A program made the position numbers and the translations under genes. Shown here one piece after another: positions 26,030 to 36,005 of a stretch of DNA of 64,000 bases (the stretch's first letter is position 1; the number at the start of each line of letters is the position of its first letter). The stretch is taken from the NCBI RefSeq assembly GCF_004025325.1, contig NZ_RSFE01000004.1:1-64000 (forward strand). The letters run 5' to 3'. Source of the stretch: Pseudidiomarina gelatinasegens (lineage in GTDB: Bacteria > Pseudomonadota > Gammaproteobacteria > Enterobacterales > Alteromonadaceae). The notes under the pieces were generated by a model. That model did no database searches. It was not told the DNA's origin and saw only the letters and a program-made list of their open reading frames with translations.

Positions 26030-26551
26030 ATGAAAGCGCAAGTACAAAAAGGTTTTACCTTAATCGAATTGATGATCGTTGTTGCGATCATTGGTATCTT
26101 GGCAGCTGTAGCAATTCCAATGTACAGCGACTACACCCAACGTGCTAAAGCTTCTACTGGTTTAGCTGCATTGGCTAACTACAAAACTACTGTAGCTATG
26201 TGCTATCAGACTTACGGTGCGTTAACGAACTGTAATGCAACGACTGGTGATACTACAGTGACAAACGCTGACGGTACATCTTCAACAGTACCAGGTACGC
26301 CGACGCCAATTCCACCAGCAATCACCGACGCTGACAATGTCAACGGTGTAACATCTGCAGATGTTCAAGGTGGTCTGATAACGGCCACTTTAAAAGCAGT
26401 TGATGTTGATGGAAACCCAATCCAGGTAAGCATCCAACCTACTGCTTCAACGGGTGGTGGTGTTCTAACATGGACTATCGGATGCTCAGATTTTAGCAAA
26501 GGCTCTCGAGTTGATGGTTGTTCAGCTGCTACTCAGGCTCCTGCAGCTTAA
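26030..26551 (+). CDS. pilA: type IV major pilin
   Basis: This is the structural subunit of type IVa pili. The short basic leader MKAQVQKG is cleaved by PilD before Phe9 in the signature [24 protein letters not shown]. Glu13 (mature Glu5) is present for assembly. The protein is 173 residues. The mature domain has an early Cys pair (MCYQTY and TNCNA) and a second pair near the C terminus (TIGCSDF and DGCSA), the latter suiting the D-region disulfide loop. A Thr/Pro-rich insert ([12 protein letters not shown], about 82-95) is a likely variable or glycosylated surface region. GGGAG lies about 13 bases before the ATG. It is preceded by the riboswitch leader and followed by a strong hairpin before pilB. 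Confidence 0.93.
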   Translation: MKAQVQKGFTLIELMIVVAIIGILAAVAIPMYSDYTQRAKASTGLAALANYKTTVAMCYQTYGALTNCNATTGDTTVTNADGTSSTVPGTPTPIPPAITDADNVNGVTSADVQGGLITATLKAVDVDGNPIQVSIQPTASTGGGVLTWTIGCSDFSKGSRVDGCSAATQAPAA

Positions 26552-26591
26552 TTAACGTAGTCTATTGTTGATTCGTTGACTGAACTTGTAT

Positions 26592-26624
26592 GAGGCCTCA
26601 AACATGAATTGTGTTTGAGGCCTC
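26592..26624 (+). terminator. hairpin between pilA and pilB
   Basis: GAGGCCTCAAAC (26592-26603) and GTTTGAGGCCTC (26613-26624) form a perfect 12-bp stem with a 9-base loop. The T-run is poor (CTGATTATG). It is therefore probably a partial terminator or mRNA 3'-end stabiliser, which would give much more pilA than pilB message. Confidence 0.65.
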
Positions 26625-26652
26625 TGATTATGCGTATTCTTAGGTAGAAACC

Positions 26653-28350
26653 ATGCTGCACCACTCCCTCGCGGCTTTGCTGCTGCGTGACAAACTCATT
26701 CCTGAAGATAAGCTCACCCGTTGCAGTGAGTATGCTTGGGAAAATAAGCTTCCTTTTAGTGCCTGCTTAATTGAGCAAAAGCTTATTTCGCCAAGCGAAC
26801 TTGCCAACTTTTGTTACCTCGAGTCCAACGCGCCCTGGCTTGATCTCGACGCTTTTAACGCCGATTACATACCTCAAGAATTCATCAACGAACGTTTAAT
26901 TCGTAAGAACCACGCGATTCCGCTCTACCTGCGCGGCAATGTACTTTATGTGGCTGTTTCTGATCCAACTCGGATTGAAACGCTCGATGAATTCCAGTTC
27001 CGTACACGTATGCAAACGGAAGCGGTGCTCGTTGAAGAAAGCAAACTGCAAAAACTGATTGATACGGTGCTGGAAAACGACTCTTCGGCGCTGGGTGTTA
27101 CAGCCGAAGATGAACAAGAACTTCGCGATATCGATGCCACGGATGAGCGCCAGGATGACACCGGTGCGGTATCAGCAGACGTAAAAAATGACGCGCCCAT
27201 TGTTATTTACATCAACAAGATGTTGTTGGATGCCATTAAACGCGGTGCCTCGGATTTGCACTTCGAACCCTATGAGCAGGAATATCGGGTGCGCTTTCGT
27301 ATCGATGGCGTGTTGCATGAAATTGCCAAACCACCTGTGCAGCTAGCAGGCCGCATCGCAGCGCGGTTAAAAGTTATGTCGCAGCTTGATATTGCCGAGC
27401 GCCGACTGCCCCAAGATGGACGTATAAAACTTAAACTTTCCAAACATAAAGCCATAGATTTCCGGGTTAGCTCATTGCCGACTTTGTACGGCGAGAAAAT
27501 TGTATTGCGGATACTTGATGCCGCAGCTGCCATGATCGGTATCGAATCACTCGGTTATGAACCTGATCAGCAAAAGCTTTATGAAGAAGCACTAGAAAAG
27601 CCGCAGGGCATGATTCTGGTTACCGGCCCAACGGGTTCAGGTAAAACCGTATCACTGTATACAGGCCTCAATATTCTTAATACCCCCGAACGCAATATTT
27701 CTACCGCCGAAGACCCTGTAGAAATTAACTTAATGGGGATTAACCAGGTTCAGATTAACGTCAAAGCCGGTTTGGGTTTTGCCGATGCGCTGCGCTCGTT
27801 TTTGCGGCAAGACCCTGACGTGGTCATGGTGGGTGAGGTACGTGACTTAGAAACAGCAGAAATTGCGATTAAAGCGGCGCAAACGGGTCACTTGGTGCTA
27901 TCTACGTTGCACACAAACTCAGCCGCTGAAACACTGACTCGTCTCATGAACATGGGCGTGCCGGCGTATAATATTGCGGGCTCAGTGACACTGATTATTG
28001 CGCAGCGACTGGCGCGACGCCTCTGCGGCCATTGCAAGGAAGAAGAAAAACTGCCAAAAGAAGAGATGCTGCGCCAGGGTTTTAGTGAAGAACAGATAAA
28101 AACTGCCACTGTTTATAAAGCAGTAGGTTGCGATCAGTGCACGAACGGTTATAAAGGTCGTACAGGTGTATACGAGGTAATGCCGATTACACCCAACATC
28201 GCAGACCTTATAATGACCGGTTCATCGTCGTTGGATATTGCCAAACAAGCACGCAAAGATGGTATTAATTCTTTGCGCGAGTCGGCATTACTTAAGGTTG
28301 CCAAGGGCACCATTAGCTTGATTGAAGCGAACCGCGTGACCAACTTCTAA
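26653..28350 (+). CDS. pilB: type IV pilus extension ATPase
   Basis: This is the hexameric cytoplasmic motor that polymerises PilA. The 565-residue protein has an N-terminal MshEN-like domain (about 1-140) followed by the N2 and ATPase domains. Walker A is GPTGSGKT at 325-332. The Asp box (EDPVE) and the Walker B segment [16 protein letters not shown] follow, and the His box reads STLHTNSA. A tetracysteine zinc motif (CGHC then CDQC, about 457-500) is typical of PilB. In the N-terminal domain the RLG signature used by c-di-GMP-binding MshE proteins is replaced (HSLAALL), so direct ligand binding looks unlikely. pilC follows after 54 bp. Confidence 0.96.
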   Translation: MLHHSLAALLLRDKLIPEDKLTRCSEYAWENKLPFSACLIEQKLISPSELANFCYLESNAPWLDLDAFNADYIPQEFINERLIRKNHAIPLYLRGNVLYVAVSDPTRIETLDEFQFRTRMQTEAVLVEESKLQKLIDTVLENDSSALGVTAEDEQELRDIDATDERQDDTGAVSADVKNDAPIVIYINKMLLDAIKRGASDLHFEPYEQEYRVRFRIDGVLHEIAKPPVQLAGRIAARLKVMSQLDIAERRLPQDGRIKLKLSKHKAIDFRVSSLPTLYGEKIVLRILDAAAAMIGIESLGYEPDQQKLYEEALEKPQGMILVTGPTGSGKTVSLYTGLNILNTPERNISTAEDPVEINLMGINQVQINVKAGLGFADALRSFLRQDPDVVMVGEVRDLETAEIAIKAAQTGHLVLSTLHTNSAAETLTRLMNMGVPAYNIAGSVTLIIAQRLARRLCGHCKEEEKLPKEEMLRQGFSEEQIKTATVYKAVGCDQCTNGYKGRTGVYEVMPITPNIADLIMTGSSSLDIAKQARKDGINSLRESALLKVAKGTISLIEANRVTNF

Positions 28351-28404
28351 TTCGACTTACCAGAAGAATAAACAAAATAATAATCAGAATAAGTAGGTGC
28401 AGTA

Positions 28405-29631
28405 ATGGCAAAAAAACCTCAGACCATGAAAGAAATCACCGAGTTTGCCTGGACTGGTATCAACAGGCGCGGACAGAAAGTTAAAGGCGTACTGCGCGCC
28501 GATAGCGACCGCATGGTGCGTACCAAGCTGCGCGCCCAAGGCGTAATGCCGAAAAGCGTGAAGAAAAAGGGTAAGCCGTTACTGGGCGATAAAAAGATTG
28601 TTGGTGCTGATATTGCTTTATTTACTCGCCAAATTGCCACCATGCTTGCTGCTGGTGTGCCGCTATTGCAGTCATTGGAAATGGTGGCGAAAGGTGTTGA
28701 GAAAGTCAAAGTTCGTAACCTCATGCTCACGATTGCCAACGATGTCGCTGCAGGCTCACCGTTAGCTGGTGCTTTGCGCAAACACCCAGACGTATTTGAT
28801 AGTTTGTATTGTGATTTAGTTGATTCCGGCGAGCAGTCCGGTTCACTCGAAACCATCTTTGATCGTGTCGCCACGTACCGGGAAAAGTCCGAACAATTGA
28901 AGGCGAAAATCAAGAAAGCTTTGGTTTATCCAGCCTCTGTTATCGTGGTCGCAATTGCCGTAACAATTATTTTGCTGGTATTCGTGGTACCACAGTTTGA
29001 GGCGGTGTTTAAAGACTTCGGTGCTGAACTGCCCGCCATGACCCAATTTGTGGTGACCTTATCGGAAATCGTCCAAGCCTACTTTTTATACGTTATCGCT
29101 GGATTTATCGTCGCTGCTTGGTTGTTCAAACGGGCCTATAGTAAAAGCCAAGCATTGCGCGACAAGGTGGATAAATACTCCTTAAAAATTCCGGTTATCA
29201 AAGAGATTTTGAATAAGGCTGCGGTAGCCCGTTTTGCCCGTACGTTGTCGACCACTTTTGCCGCTGGTGTGCCGCTGATTAGCGCACTTGATTCAGCCGC
29301 CGGTGCTTCTGGCAATGCTGTCTATCGCGACGCGATTTTCCGCATCCGCGATGAAGTAACTTCGGGCATGCAAATGAATACGGCCATGCAATCGCAGGAT
29401 TTGTTCCCGACCCTAGCCGAACAGATGGTTTTTATCGGCGAAGAATCCGGTTCATTGGACGACATGCTTGCGAAAGTTGCCGATATTTACGAACGTGAAG
29501 TTGACGACTTAGTCGATAACCTGACCGCTCTGCTCGAACCAATGATCATGGTTGTTATCGGGGTGCTGGTAGGTGGTTTGATTGTCGCCATGTACTTGCC
29601 TATCTTTTCACTCGGTAAGGTGGTCAGCTAA
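28405..29631 (+). CDS. pilC: type IV pilus inner-membrane platform protein
   Basis: This is the polytopic base protein that couples PilB and the retraction motor to pilin insertion. It has 408 residues with two T2SSF domains (about 70-193 and 270-395). Membrane segments lie at about 170-195 (ASVIVVAIAVTIILLVFVV), 225-245 (YFLYVIAGFIVAAWLF) and 377-400 (MIMVVIGVLVGGLIVAMYLPIF). The repeated motif GEQSGSLETIFDRVA / GEESGSLDDMLAKVA marks the two halves. The pilD start follows one base after its stop codon. Confidence 0.96.
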   Translation: MAKKPQTMKEITEFAWTGINRRGQKVKGVLRADSDRMVRTKLRAQGVMPKSVKKKGKPLLGDKKIVGADIALFTRQIATMLAAGVPLLQSLEMVAKGVEKVKVRNLMLTIANDVAAGSPLAGALRKHPDVFDSLYCDLVDSGEQSGSLETIFDRVATYREKSEQLKAKIKKALVYPASVIVVAIAVTIILLVFVVPQFEAVFKDFGAELPAMTQFVVTLSEIVQAYFLYVIAGFIVAAWLFKRAYSKSQALRDKVDKYSLKIPVIKEILNKAAVARFARTLSTTFAAGVPLISALDSAAGASGNAVYRDAIFRIRDEVTSGMQMNTAMQSQDLFPTLAEQMVFIGEESGSLDDMLAKVADIYEREVDDLVDNLTALLEPMIMVVIGVLVGGLIVAMYLPIFSLGKVVS

Positions 29632-29632
29632 C

Positions 29633-30502
29633 GTGGATATTATCTTTGATTATCCAGCGCATACCTGGTGGGTTACGGTGTTCGGGTTACTTTTAGGCTT
29701 AGTGGTTGGCAGTTTTTTAAATGTGGTGATTGGCCGTTTCCCGGTCATGATGCAACGCCAATGGCAACGTGAGTGCGCCGAAGTAACCGGTGTAACCCCG
29801 TCGGAGCAACACGAACCCTTTAACCTTGCCAAACCGAATTCGCATTGCCCTAAGTGTAAGTCACCCATCAAATGGTACGACAACATTCCGGTTATCAGTT
29901 GGTTGTTGTTGCGCGCCAAATGCCGCAGTTGTGGCACGCATATTTCTGCACGTTACCCGCTGATTGAACTGCTCACGGGAATCGTCTTTGCGCTGATTGT
30001 GTGGAACCTTGGGTTCACCTTCACCACCTTTGTGTACTTATTTTTGGCGTGTTTGCTAATTAGCATGTTCTTTATTGATGCCGACCACATGCTGCTGCCG
30101 GATCAAATGACCTACCTGATGCTTTGGACTGGCTTAGGCTTTGCGGTTTACAGCGGGCATATTCCGCTTCAAGATGCGGTGATTGGTGCCATAGCCGGCT
30201 ATCTGGCTCTCTGGAGCGTCTACTGGGCGTTTAAACTGGTAACAGGGAAGGAAGGTATGGGCTACGGCGATTTTAAGCTGCTAGCGGCCTTTGGCGCTTG
30301 GCACGGCTACCAGTTATTGCCGGTGACGATTATCGCAGCTGCGGCAAGCGGCGCAGTTATCGGTATTGTTTGGCAGCAAATCAACCGTAACAAGCAAGGC
30401 CAACCCATACCTTTTGGTCCGTTTCTAATTTGCGGTGGTGTTATTGCCATGTTGTGGGGTGAGCAACTACTTCGCGGCTACCTTAATTGGGTTCATGGCT
30501 AA
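29633..30502 (+). CDS. pilD: prepilin leader peptidase / N-methyltransferase
   Basis: This is a bifunctional inner-membrane enzyme that cleaves the PilA leader and methylates the new N-terminal Phe. I choose GTG at 29633 (VDIIFDYPAHTWW), one base after the pilC stop with AAGGTGG upstream, giving 289 residues, the family norm. The open frame extends 17 codons into pilC without support. The zinc-binding Cys pairs lie at CPKCKSP (about 77-83) and CRSCGTH (about 99-105). The two catalytic Asp residues are expected in FFIDADHMLLPDQ (about 147) and MGYGDFKLL (about 211). Eight or so hydrophobic segments are present. Its stop overlaps the coaE start by one base. Confidence 0.95.
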   Translation: MDIIFDYPAHTWWVTVFGLLLGLVVGSFLNVVIGRFPVMMQRQWQRECAEVTGVTPSEQHEPFNLAKPNSHCPKCKSPIKWYDNIPVISWLLLRAKCRSCGTHISARYPLIELLTGIVFALIVWNLGFTFTTFVYLFLACLLISMFFIDADHMLLPDQMTYLMLWTGLGFAVYSGHIPLQDAVIGAIAGYLALWSVYWAFKLVTGKEGMGYGDFKLLAAFGAWHGYQLLPVTIIAAAASGAVIGIVWQQINRNKQGQPIPFGPFLICGGVIAMLWGEQLLRGYLNWVHG

Positions 30503-31113
30503 TGTTTGTGGTGGGTGTTACCGGCGGCATTGGTAGCGGCAAAACCACCGTCACCGACTTGTTTAAAGCGCACGGAATTACCATTGTCGACGCCGACGTG
30601 ATTGCCCGCCATATTATGGATACTGGCAGCCCCGCTTTAGCGGCTGTCGAACAGCGCTTCGGCACCGAAGCGTTGCATGATAACGGCAGCTTAAATCGGG
30701 CGTGGCTACGCGAACGCATTTTTAATCACCCCGAAGACAAGCAATGGCTGAATGACCTCACTCACCCGCTTATTCGCGAGCAGTTGCTGCGCGAACTCGA
30801 AGCTGCCACGTCGCCCTACGTGATTCTCTCGGCGCCATTGCTGGTGGAAAATCGGTTAACTTCACTTTGTGATCGGGTGCTGGTTGTTGATGTCAGTGAA
30901 GCCACACAAATTGAACGAACGCTTATGCGCGATGATGTTTCCAAAGCGCAGGTGCAGGCTATTATTGAGGCTCAAGCAACACGCCAACAACGCTTGGATG
31001 CTGCCGACAATGTTATCCACAATGATGGCGACCGAAGCCTTCTTGTTAACCAAGTTGAGAAATTGCACGAAATTTACCTGCGTTTAGCAGATACCAATAC
31101 GCCAAGTGATTGA
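30502..31113 (+). CDS. coaE: dephospho-CoA kinase
   Basis: This is the last step of coenzyme A synthesis, phosphorylating the 3'-hydroxyl of dephospho-CoA. I place the start at the ATG at 30502 (MFVVGVTGGIGSGKTTV), giving 203 residues like other CoaE proteins. A TTG five codons earlier would also be in frame but overlaps pilD further. The P-loop is GGIGSGKT (residues 8-15). The DADVIARH substrate segment (about 32-39) and the HPLIRE lid region (about 91) are present. pilD-coaE-zapD (yacF) clustering is common in gammaproteobacteria. Confidence 0.95.
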   Translation: MFVVGVTGGIGSGKTTVTDLFKAHGITIVDADVIARHIMDTGSPALAAVEQRFGTEALHDNGSLNRAWLRERIFNHPEDKQWLNDLTHPLIREQLLRELEAATSPYVILSAPLLVENRLTSLCDRVLVVDVSEATQIERTLMRDDVSKAQVQAIIEAQATRQQRLDAADNVIHNDGDRSLLVNQVEKLHEIYLRLADTNTPSD

Positions 31114-31132
31114 AAGTTCGCTGTAAGCAGCT

Positions 31133-31909
31133 ATGATAGAGACCATGAATAACAATAATAATACGGCGACTATTGAATACGAGTACCCGCTACTTGAGCG
31201 GGTGCGCACTTATTTGCGCCTGGAGCATATTGTACATGCTCTGCAACCCAACACCCCTGTTAGCCAGCAGAATTTCACCCGATATTTTAGCGCATTATTT
31301 TCCGTGCTCGATTTGTGCGAGCGCAGCGACGTGCGCACCGATGTACAAAAAGATTTAGAACGGCGCAAAGCCCAGTTGAAAATTTGGGCTGAACACCCGG
31401 ATGTGAATCAACAACAACTGCAAGAAACCATGCAGCGGGTTGGTGATGCGCTGCAGGCTATTCAGCCAATGAGTCGCGTGGGCAGTAACCTTAAGCAAGA
31501 CCGCTTACTTAGTGCAATTCGTCAGCGGTTCGCGATGCCCGGTGGCACCTGCAATTTTGACGTGCCACAGCTGCATTTTTGGCTGCACCAACCGCAGGAA
31601 GTGCGCGATGCAGACACGAACCGTTGGTGGTCTGAACTTGACGTGCTGGTAAATGGTTTGCTGCTGGAATTGGAGCTGATGCGTGGCCAAGCCCGCTTTC
31701 AAACCGCGAGTGCTCCCAATGGATTATTGCAAGAAAGCACCGAACCGTTGAGTTTGCTGCGTATTCGTGTGGCGGCAGACTTGCCCGCCTACCCGGTTAT
31801 TTCTGGGCATAAACAACGCTTTAGTATTCGCTTTTTGCGCTATGAACCGGTGAACGGAAAAGCCTCGTACGATCAGAACGTGGAATTTGAACTCGCGCTC
31901 TGCCCTTAA
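31133..31909 (+). CDS. zapD: ZapD, cell-division protein that crosslinks FtsZ
   Basis: ZapD (formerly YacF) dimerises and bundles FtsZ filaments at the septum. The protein is 258 residues from ATG 31133. A second ATG four codons later (31145, MNNNNNTATIEYEYPLLERV) is equally possible, and neither has a strong ribosome binding site. The family features are YEYPLLERVRTYLRLEH near the N terminus, a helical first half, and the C-terminal beta region around LPAYPVISGHKQRFSIRFL. It follows coaE by 19 bp and converges on mutT with a 13-bp gap. Its partner ftsZ lies 6 kb to the right. Confidence 0.92.
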   Translation: MIETMNNNNNTATIEYEYPLLERVRTYLRLEHIVHALQPNTPVSQQNFTRYFSALFSVLDLCERSDVRTDVQKDLERRKAQLKIWAEHPDVNQQQLQETMQRVGDALQAIQPMSRVGSNLKQDRLLSAIRQRFAMPGGTCNFDVPQLHFWLHQPQEVRDADTNRWWSELDVLVNGLLLELELMRGQARFQTASAPNGLLQESTEPLSLLRIRVAADLPAYPVISGHKQRFSIRFLRYEPVNGKASYDQNVEFELALCP

Positions 31910-31922
31910 CGCTCTAGCCGCG

Positions 31923-32321
31923 CTATAACGTTAACAACCGCTCAATAATGGCTTCGTTGGCTGCTGGAAATGGGTACGCCTCAAGCTGATGCACAGGCAC
32001 CCAAGCCCACTCCTGCCCTTCTTTTTGCTGCACAGCACCACGAAACGCAGTCACCATCCACACGTCCAGAAGCACCTGTTTATCGGGGTAATCGAATTGA
32101 ATAGCAGTTAACGGTGAGGCGGCATCCACCGTGATATTACATTCTTCATGCAACTCACGGCACAATGCACTGTAAACATCTTCGTCGGCTTCGACTTTGC
32201 CGCCGGGAAACTCCCACTTATTGCCCTGATGCAAATGAGCGTGACGACGGCTAATGAACACATCACCGTTGGTGTTTTGAATGACACCAACGGCAACATG
32301 TACGCGTTTAGATTTTGCCAT
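31923..32321 (-). CDS. mutT: MutT-family 8-oxo-dGTP diphosphatase (Nudix)
   Basis: This cleans 8-oxo-dGTP from the nucleotide pool to prevent A:T to C:G changes. The start is set at the ATG at 32321 ([16 protein letters not shown]), giving 132 residues, close to E. coli MutT (129). The longer open frame would read antisense-like through the secA tail. The Nudix box G-x5-E-x7-REUxEE is complete: [20 protein letters not shown] at about 38-57. The start lies 14 bp inside the end of secA, so coupling with secA is likely. Confidence 0.93.
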   Translation of the reverse strand: MAKSKRVHVAVGVIQNTNGDVFISRRHAHLHQGNKWEFPGGKVEADEDVYSALCRELHEECNITVDAASPLTAIQFDYPDKQVLLDVWMVTAFRGAVQQKEGQEWAWVPVHQLEAYPFPAANEAIIERLLTL

Positions 32322-35007
32322 GGCACTGTTTAAATTTCTTACCTGAACCACATGGGCATGGGTCATTGCGGCCAACTTGCTTGGCTGAACTGGCTTGTGC
32401 CGGAGCTTCGCTGGTACCACTGGTTGGCGCACCTTCGTGCTGATATTCCTTTTGCTGTGACGCTTCTGCAGCACGACGTTTAGCTTCAACCGCTTCTACG
32501 TCTTCTTCTGCACGCACGCGCACTTTGCTTAGAATGGTCACCACTTCTAGCTTCAATGCTTCAAGCATTTCGGCAAAGAGTTCAAAAGCTTCACGCTTAT
32601 ATTCTTGTTTCGGGTTCTTCTGCGCATAACCACGCAAGTGGATACCTTGACGCAGATGATCCATCGCCGCAAGATGCTCTTTCCAATGCATATCAAGGCT
32701 TTGCAGCATGATGGTTTTCTCGAACTGACGAATTACTTGCTCGCCAACCATCTGTTCTTTGTCGCGGTAGGCTTTAACCAGCTCATCAAGAATTCGCTCA
32801 CGCAATACTTCTTCGTGCAATTTGTCGTCTTCATCTAACCATTGCTTAATTGGCAACGGTAGGGCGAAGTCGGCACGCAAGCGCTCTTCTAATCCGTCGA
32901 GATCCCACATTTCCAGCAATGACTGCGGCGGAATGTATTCGCTGATCACGCGATCAATCACATCGGCGCGAATCACTTCGATGGTTTCTGAAATATCGCC
33001 TTCGTCGAGCAGTTCGTTGCGTTGCTCGTACACCACTTTACGCTGGTCATTGGCAACATCATCGTATTCAAGCAATTGTTTACGGATATCGAAGTTGCGG
33101 CCTTCAACTTTGCGTTGCGCGTTTTCGATAGCGCGGCTGACCCACGGATGCTCAATAGCTTCACCTGGCTTCATGCCAAGACGCTTCATCATGGTCGCCA
33201 TGCGCTCCGATGCAAACATGCGCATCAAGGCATCTTCAAGCGATAAGTAGAAGCGTGACGAACCTGGGTCACCCTGACGGCCTGAACGACCACGTAACTG
33301 GTTATCGATACGGCGTGATTCATGACGCTCGGTACCAATAATATGCAAGCCACCAGCTTCTATGACCGCGTCGTGACGTTTCTGCCACTCGGCTTTCACT
33401 TCTTCAATTTTTTCTGGGCTCGGGTCTTTCAGCTCAGCAATTTCAGTTTGTAAGTTGCCGCCCAATACAATGTCGGTACCGCGGCCAGCCATGTTGGTGG
33501 CGATAGTGATTGCACCTGGCATACCCGCTTGCGCAACAATTTCAGCTTCACTGGCGTGAAATTTTGCGTTCAGTACTTTGTGCGGAATCTTTTTCTTCTT
33601 CAGTAACTTCGACAGCAGCTCTGAGGTTTCAATTGAAATGGTACCCACCAACGCTGGGCGTTTGGCAGCACGGCATTCTTCAATATCGGCCACAATGGCG
33701 TCATATTTTTCTTCAGCAGTAATAAAGATCAAGTCTGCACGGTCATCACGAATCATCGGCCGGTTGGTTGGAATCACCACTGTTTCCAAGCCATAAATAG
33801 ACTGGAACTCGAACGCTTCCGTATCGGCAGTACCTGTCATACCTGCCAGCTTGGTGTACAAGCGGAAGAAGTTCTGGAAGGTAATTGATGCCAAGGTTTG
33901 GTTTTCGTTTTGAATTTTAACGCCTTCTTTGGCTTCAATGGCTTGGTGCAAGCCTTCTGACCAACGACGCCCTTCCATGGTACGACCGGTGTGTTCATCA
34001 ACAATGATGATTTGGTCGTCTTTGACAATGTAGTCGACGTCTTTTTGGAACAAGTGATGCGCACGTAACGCTGCGTTGACGTGGTGCAGCAGGGTAATAT
34101 TTGCCGCAGAGAACAAAGAGTCGTCTTCGGCCAACATGCCACGTTCTTTTAGAATTTCTTCCACGTGCTCTTGACCGTGTTCGGTCATGTGTACTTGCTT
34201 AGACTTTTCATCAATGGTGAAGTCACCCACACCGCGCTCTTCTTCGGTGTCTTCTTTTTCCTGACGCTCTAGCAACGGTACAATGTCATTCATTTTCATG
34301 TACATTTCTGAGCTGTCTTCGGCGGCACCTGAGATGATCAACGGGGTACGCGCTTCGTCAATCAAGATGGAATCCACCTCATCGACAATTGCATAGTTCA
34401 ATTCACGCTGCACGCGCTCTTGTGGGCTGAACGCCATGTTGTCGCGCAGATAGTCGAAGCCAAATTCGTTGTTGGTGCCGTAGGTAATGTCGGCTGCATA
34501 AGCTTCACGCTTCGCCTGCGGGTTCATACCTGGAATATTGAAAGCAACACTAAGGCCTAGGAATTCAAACAAAGGACGGTTGGTTTCGGCATCGCGGCGC
34601 GCCAAATAGTCGTTTACGGTAACAATATGAACGCCTTTACCAGAAAGTGCATTCAGGTAGGCTGACAAGGTGGCGGTAAGGGTTTTACCTTCACCGGTAC
34701 GCATTTCGGCAATGCGGTTGTCGTTCAAAATCATACCGCCCACCAACTGCACGTCGAAGTGGCGCATTTTAAACACCCGCTTCGATGCTTCGCGCACGGT
34801 GGCAAAGGCTTCGACAAGTAGGTCGTCTAACTTTTGGCCTTGCTCGACACGCTGCTTAAATTCAACGGTTTTTTGTTTGAGTTCTTCGTCGCTAAGTGCT
34901 TCAAATTCAGGTTCAAGCGCATTAATTTGCTGAACCTTTTTTTGTAAACCTTTAAGAATGCGATCGTTGCGGCTACCAAATACCTTGCGGAATAAACTAC
35001 CTAACAT
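32308..35007 (-). CDS. secA: SecA, preprotein translocase ATPase
   Basis: This is the motor that pushes preproteins through SecYEG. The 899-residue protein has the full domain set. Walker A is MRTGEGKT (about 102-109), with the DEAD-like motif [10 protein letters not shown] (about 206-215). The preprotein-binding domain follows, then NBD2 with [11 protein letters not shown], helical scaffold and wing domains. An acidic linker leads to the C-terminal zinc tail [13 protein letters not shown], used for SecB and phospholipid contact. No secM arrest gene precedes it. An M23 peptidase gene occupies that place, 36 bp upstream. Confidence 0.98.
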   Translation of the reverse strand: MLGSLFRKVFGSRNDRILKGLQKKVQQINALEPEFEALSDEELKQKTVEFKQRVEQGQKLDDLLVEAFATVREASKRVFKMRHFDVQLVGGMILNDNRIAEMRTGEGKTLTATLSAYLNALSGKGVHIVTVNDYLARRDAETNRPLFEFLGLSVAFNIPGMNPQAKREAYAADITYGTNNEFGFDYLRDNMAFSPQERVQRELNYAIVDEVDSILIDEARTPLIISGAAEDSSEMYMKMNDIVPLLERQEKEDTEEERGVGDFTIDEKSKQVHMTEHGQEHVEEILKERGMLAEDDSLFSAANITLLHHVNAALRAHHLFQKDVDYIVKDDQIIIVDEHTGRTMEGRRWSEGLHQAIEAKEGVKIQNENQTLASITFQNFFRLYTKLAGMTGTADTEAFEFQSIYGLETVVIPTNRPMIRDDRADLIFITAEEKYDAIVADIEECRAAKRPALVGTISIETSELLSKLLKKKKIPHKVLNAKFHASEAEIVAQAGMPGAITIATNMAGRGTDIVLGGNLQTEIAELKDPSPEKIEEVKAEWQKRHDAVIEAGGLHIIGTERHESRRIDNQLRGRSGRQGDPGSSRFYLSLEDALMRMFASERMATMMKRLGMKPGEAIEHPWVSRAIENAQRKVEGRNFDIRKQLLEYDDVANDQRKVVYEQRNELLDEGDISETIEVIRADVIDRVISEYIPPQSLLEMWDLDGLEERLRADFALPLPIKQWLDEDDKLHEEVLRERILDELVKAYRDKEQMVGEQVIRQFEKTIMLQSLDMHWKEHLAAMDHLRQGIHLRGYAQKNPKQEYKREAFELFAEMLEALKLEVVTILSKVRVRAEEDVEAVEAKRRAAEASQQKEYQHEGAPTSGTSEAPAQASSAKQVGRNDPCPCGSGKKFKQCHGKI

Positions 35008-35043
35008 GTGAATCTAATTTCCTGTTGTAGCAATCACTCGGCT

Positions 35044-35976
35044 TTAGTCAGCCGAGCGATAGACATATTTGTATGGGTCGATTTGACGGTTATTACGTAA
35101 CACTTCGTAGTGCACATGCGGCCCTGTTGAGCGCCCTGTGCTACCGATAAGAGCGATTTGCTGCCCCCGTGTTACCACGTCACCTTCTTTGACTAACAGC
35201 TCTTTGCTGTGGCCGTAGCGGGTTTTTAAACCGCCCCCATGGTCAATTTCGATTAACTTGCCATAACCTGAGCGCTCACCAGCCCAGGTTACAACGCCAG
35301 CACCCGTCGCATAAACACCGGCACCTTCTTCAAGGCTCGCGAAGTCTAAGCCTTTGTGCATTGCGGGGCGACTATTAAACGGGTCTTTACGAATTCCGTA
35401 TTGCGACGACAGCCAACCAGACTCAATTGGACGCCCGGCAATGTAGCTCTCTGCTGAGATATGGTGACTCATCATCACAGACTCAAGGAGTGCAAGCTGT
35501 TTTTGTTTGCTGGAAAGCTCACCGAGCATGCCTTCGATTTGGTCGATGACATCGCGGCCATCTACTTTTGGCGCATCGATGATTGAGGCCTCGGGGCCAC
35601 CCATGACTTCAACCAGGGGTTCGTCAAAGGCGAACTCACCGTTATCTAAATCAGCGACCGAGGCTAAACGTTGCCCTAAGGCATCTAAACGGCGTAACTG
35701 TGACTGCATCTCACCCAAATAGATGGTCATGGCAGTCAGTTTTTTCTCGGTCTCGTTTTTTAATTCGAGCACCGCCTGCTCTTGTGCAGCCAATGCCAGT
35801 TTTTCTTCTGTAATTTTTGCCCGCGCGCTATCTGGGTCTAACCCCTGATGCACCCACGGCTTCGTCACAGCAAGTACACCAAACGCAGCAAGGCCAGCCA
35901 GCGACAGGATACGTCGACGACTTAGCGCAAAACTGAATTTAACTTTGGTGCCTCGGTAGAAGACTGATAAACTCAT
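35044..35976 (-). CDS. M23-family peptidoglycan endopeptidase (LytM domain), membrane-anchored
   Basis: This is a 310-residue cell-wall hydrolase. An N-terminal cytoplasmic stretch and one membrane anchor (about 22-42) are followed by a coiled coil (about 50-105, rich in Glu/Lys/Ala). The LytM domain covers about 190-300. The zinc ligands are intact: HKGLDFA (HxxxD) and HVHYEV (HxH), so it should be an active DD-endopeptidase and not only an activator. It sits directly upstream of secA and divergent from dciA with only 29 bp between starts. Its neighbourhood of lpxC and division genes suggests a role in envelope growth or separation, but the exact substrate is not shown. Confidence 0.9.
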   Translation of the reverse strand: MSLSVFYRGTKVKFSFALSRRRILSLAGLAAFGVLAVTKPWVHQGLDPDSARAKITEEKLALAAQEQAVLELKNETEKKLTAMTIYLGEMQSQLRRLDALGQRLASVADLDNGEFAFDEPLVEVMGGPEASIIDAPKVDGRDVIDQIEGMLGELSSKQKQLALLESVMMSHHISAESYIAGRPIESGWLSSQYGIRKDPFNSRPAMHKGLDFASLEEGAGVYATGAGVVTWAGERSGYGKLIEIDHGGGLKTRYGHSKELLVKEGDVVTRGQQIALIGSTGRSTGPHVHYEVLRNNRQIDPYKYVYRSAD

Positions 35977-36005
35977 GCAATCTCTCGCTGCTAATTATAT
36001 ATGTT

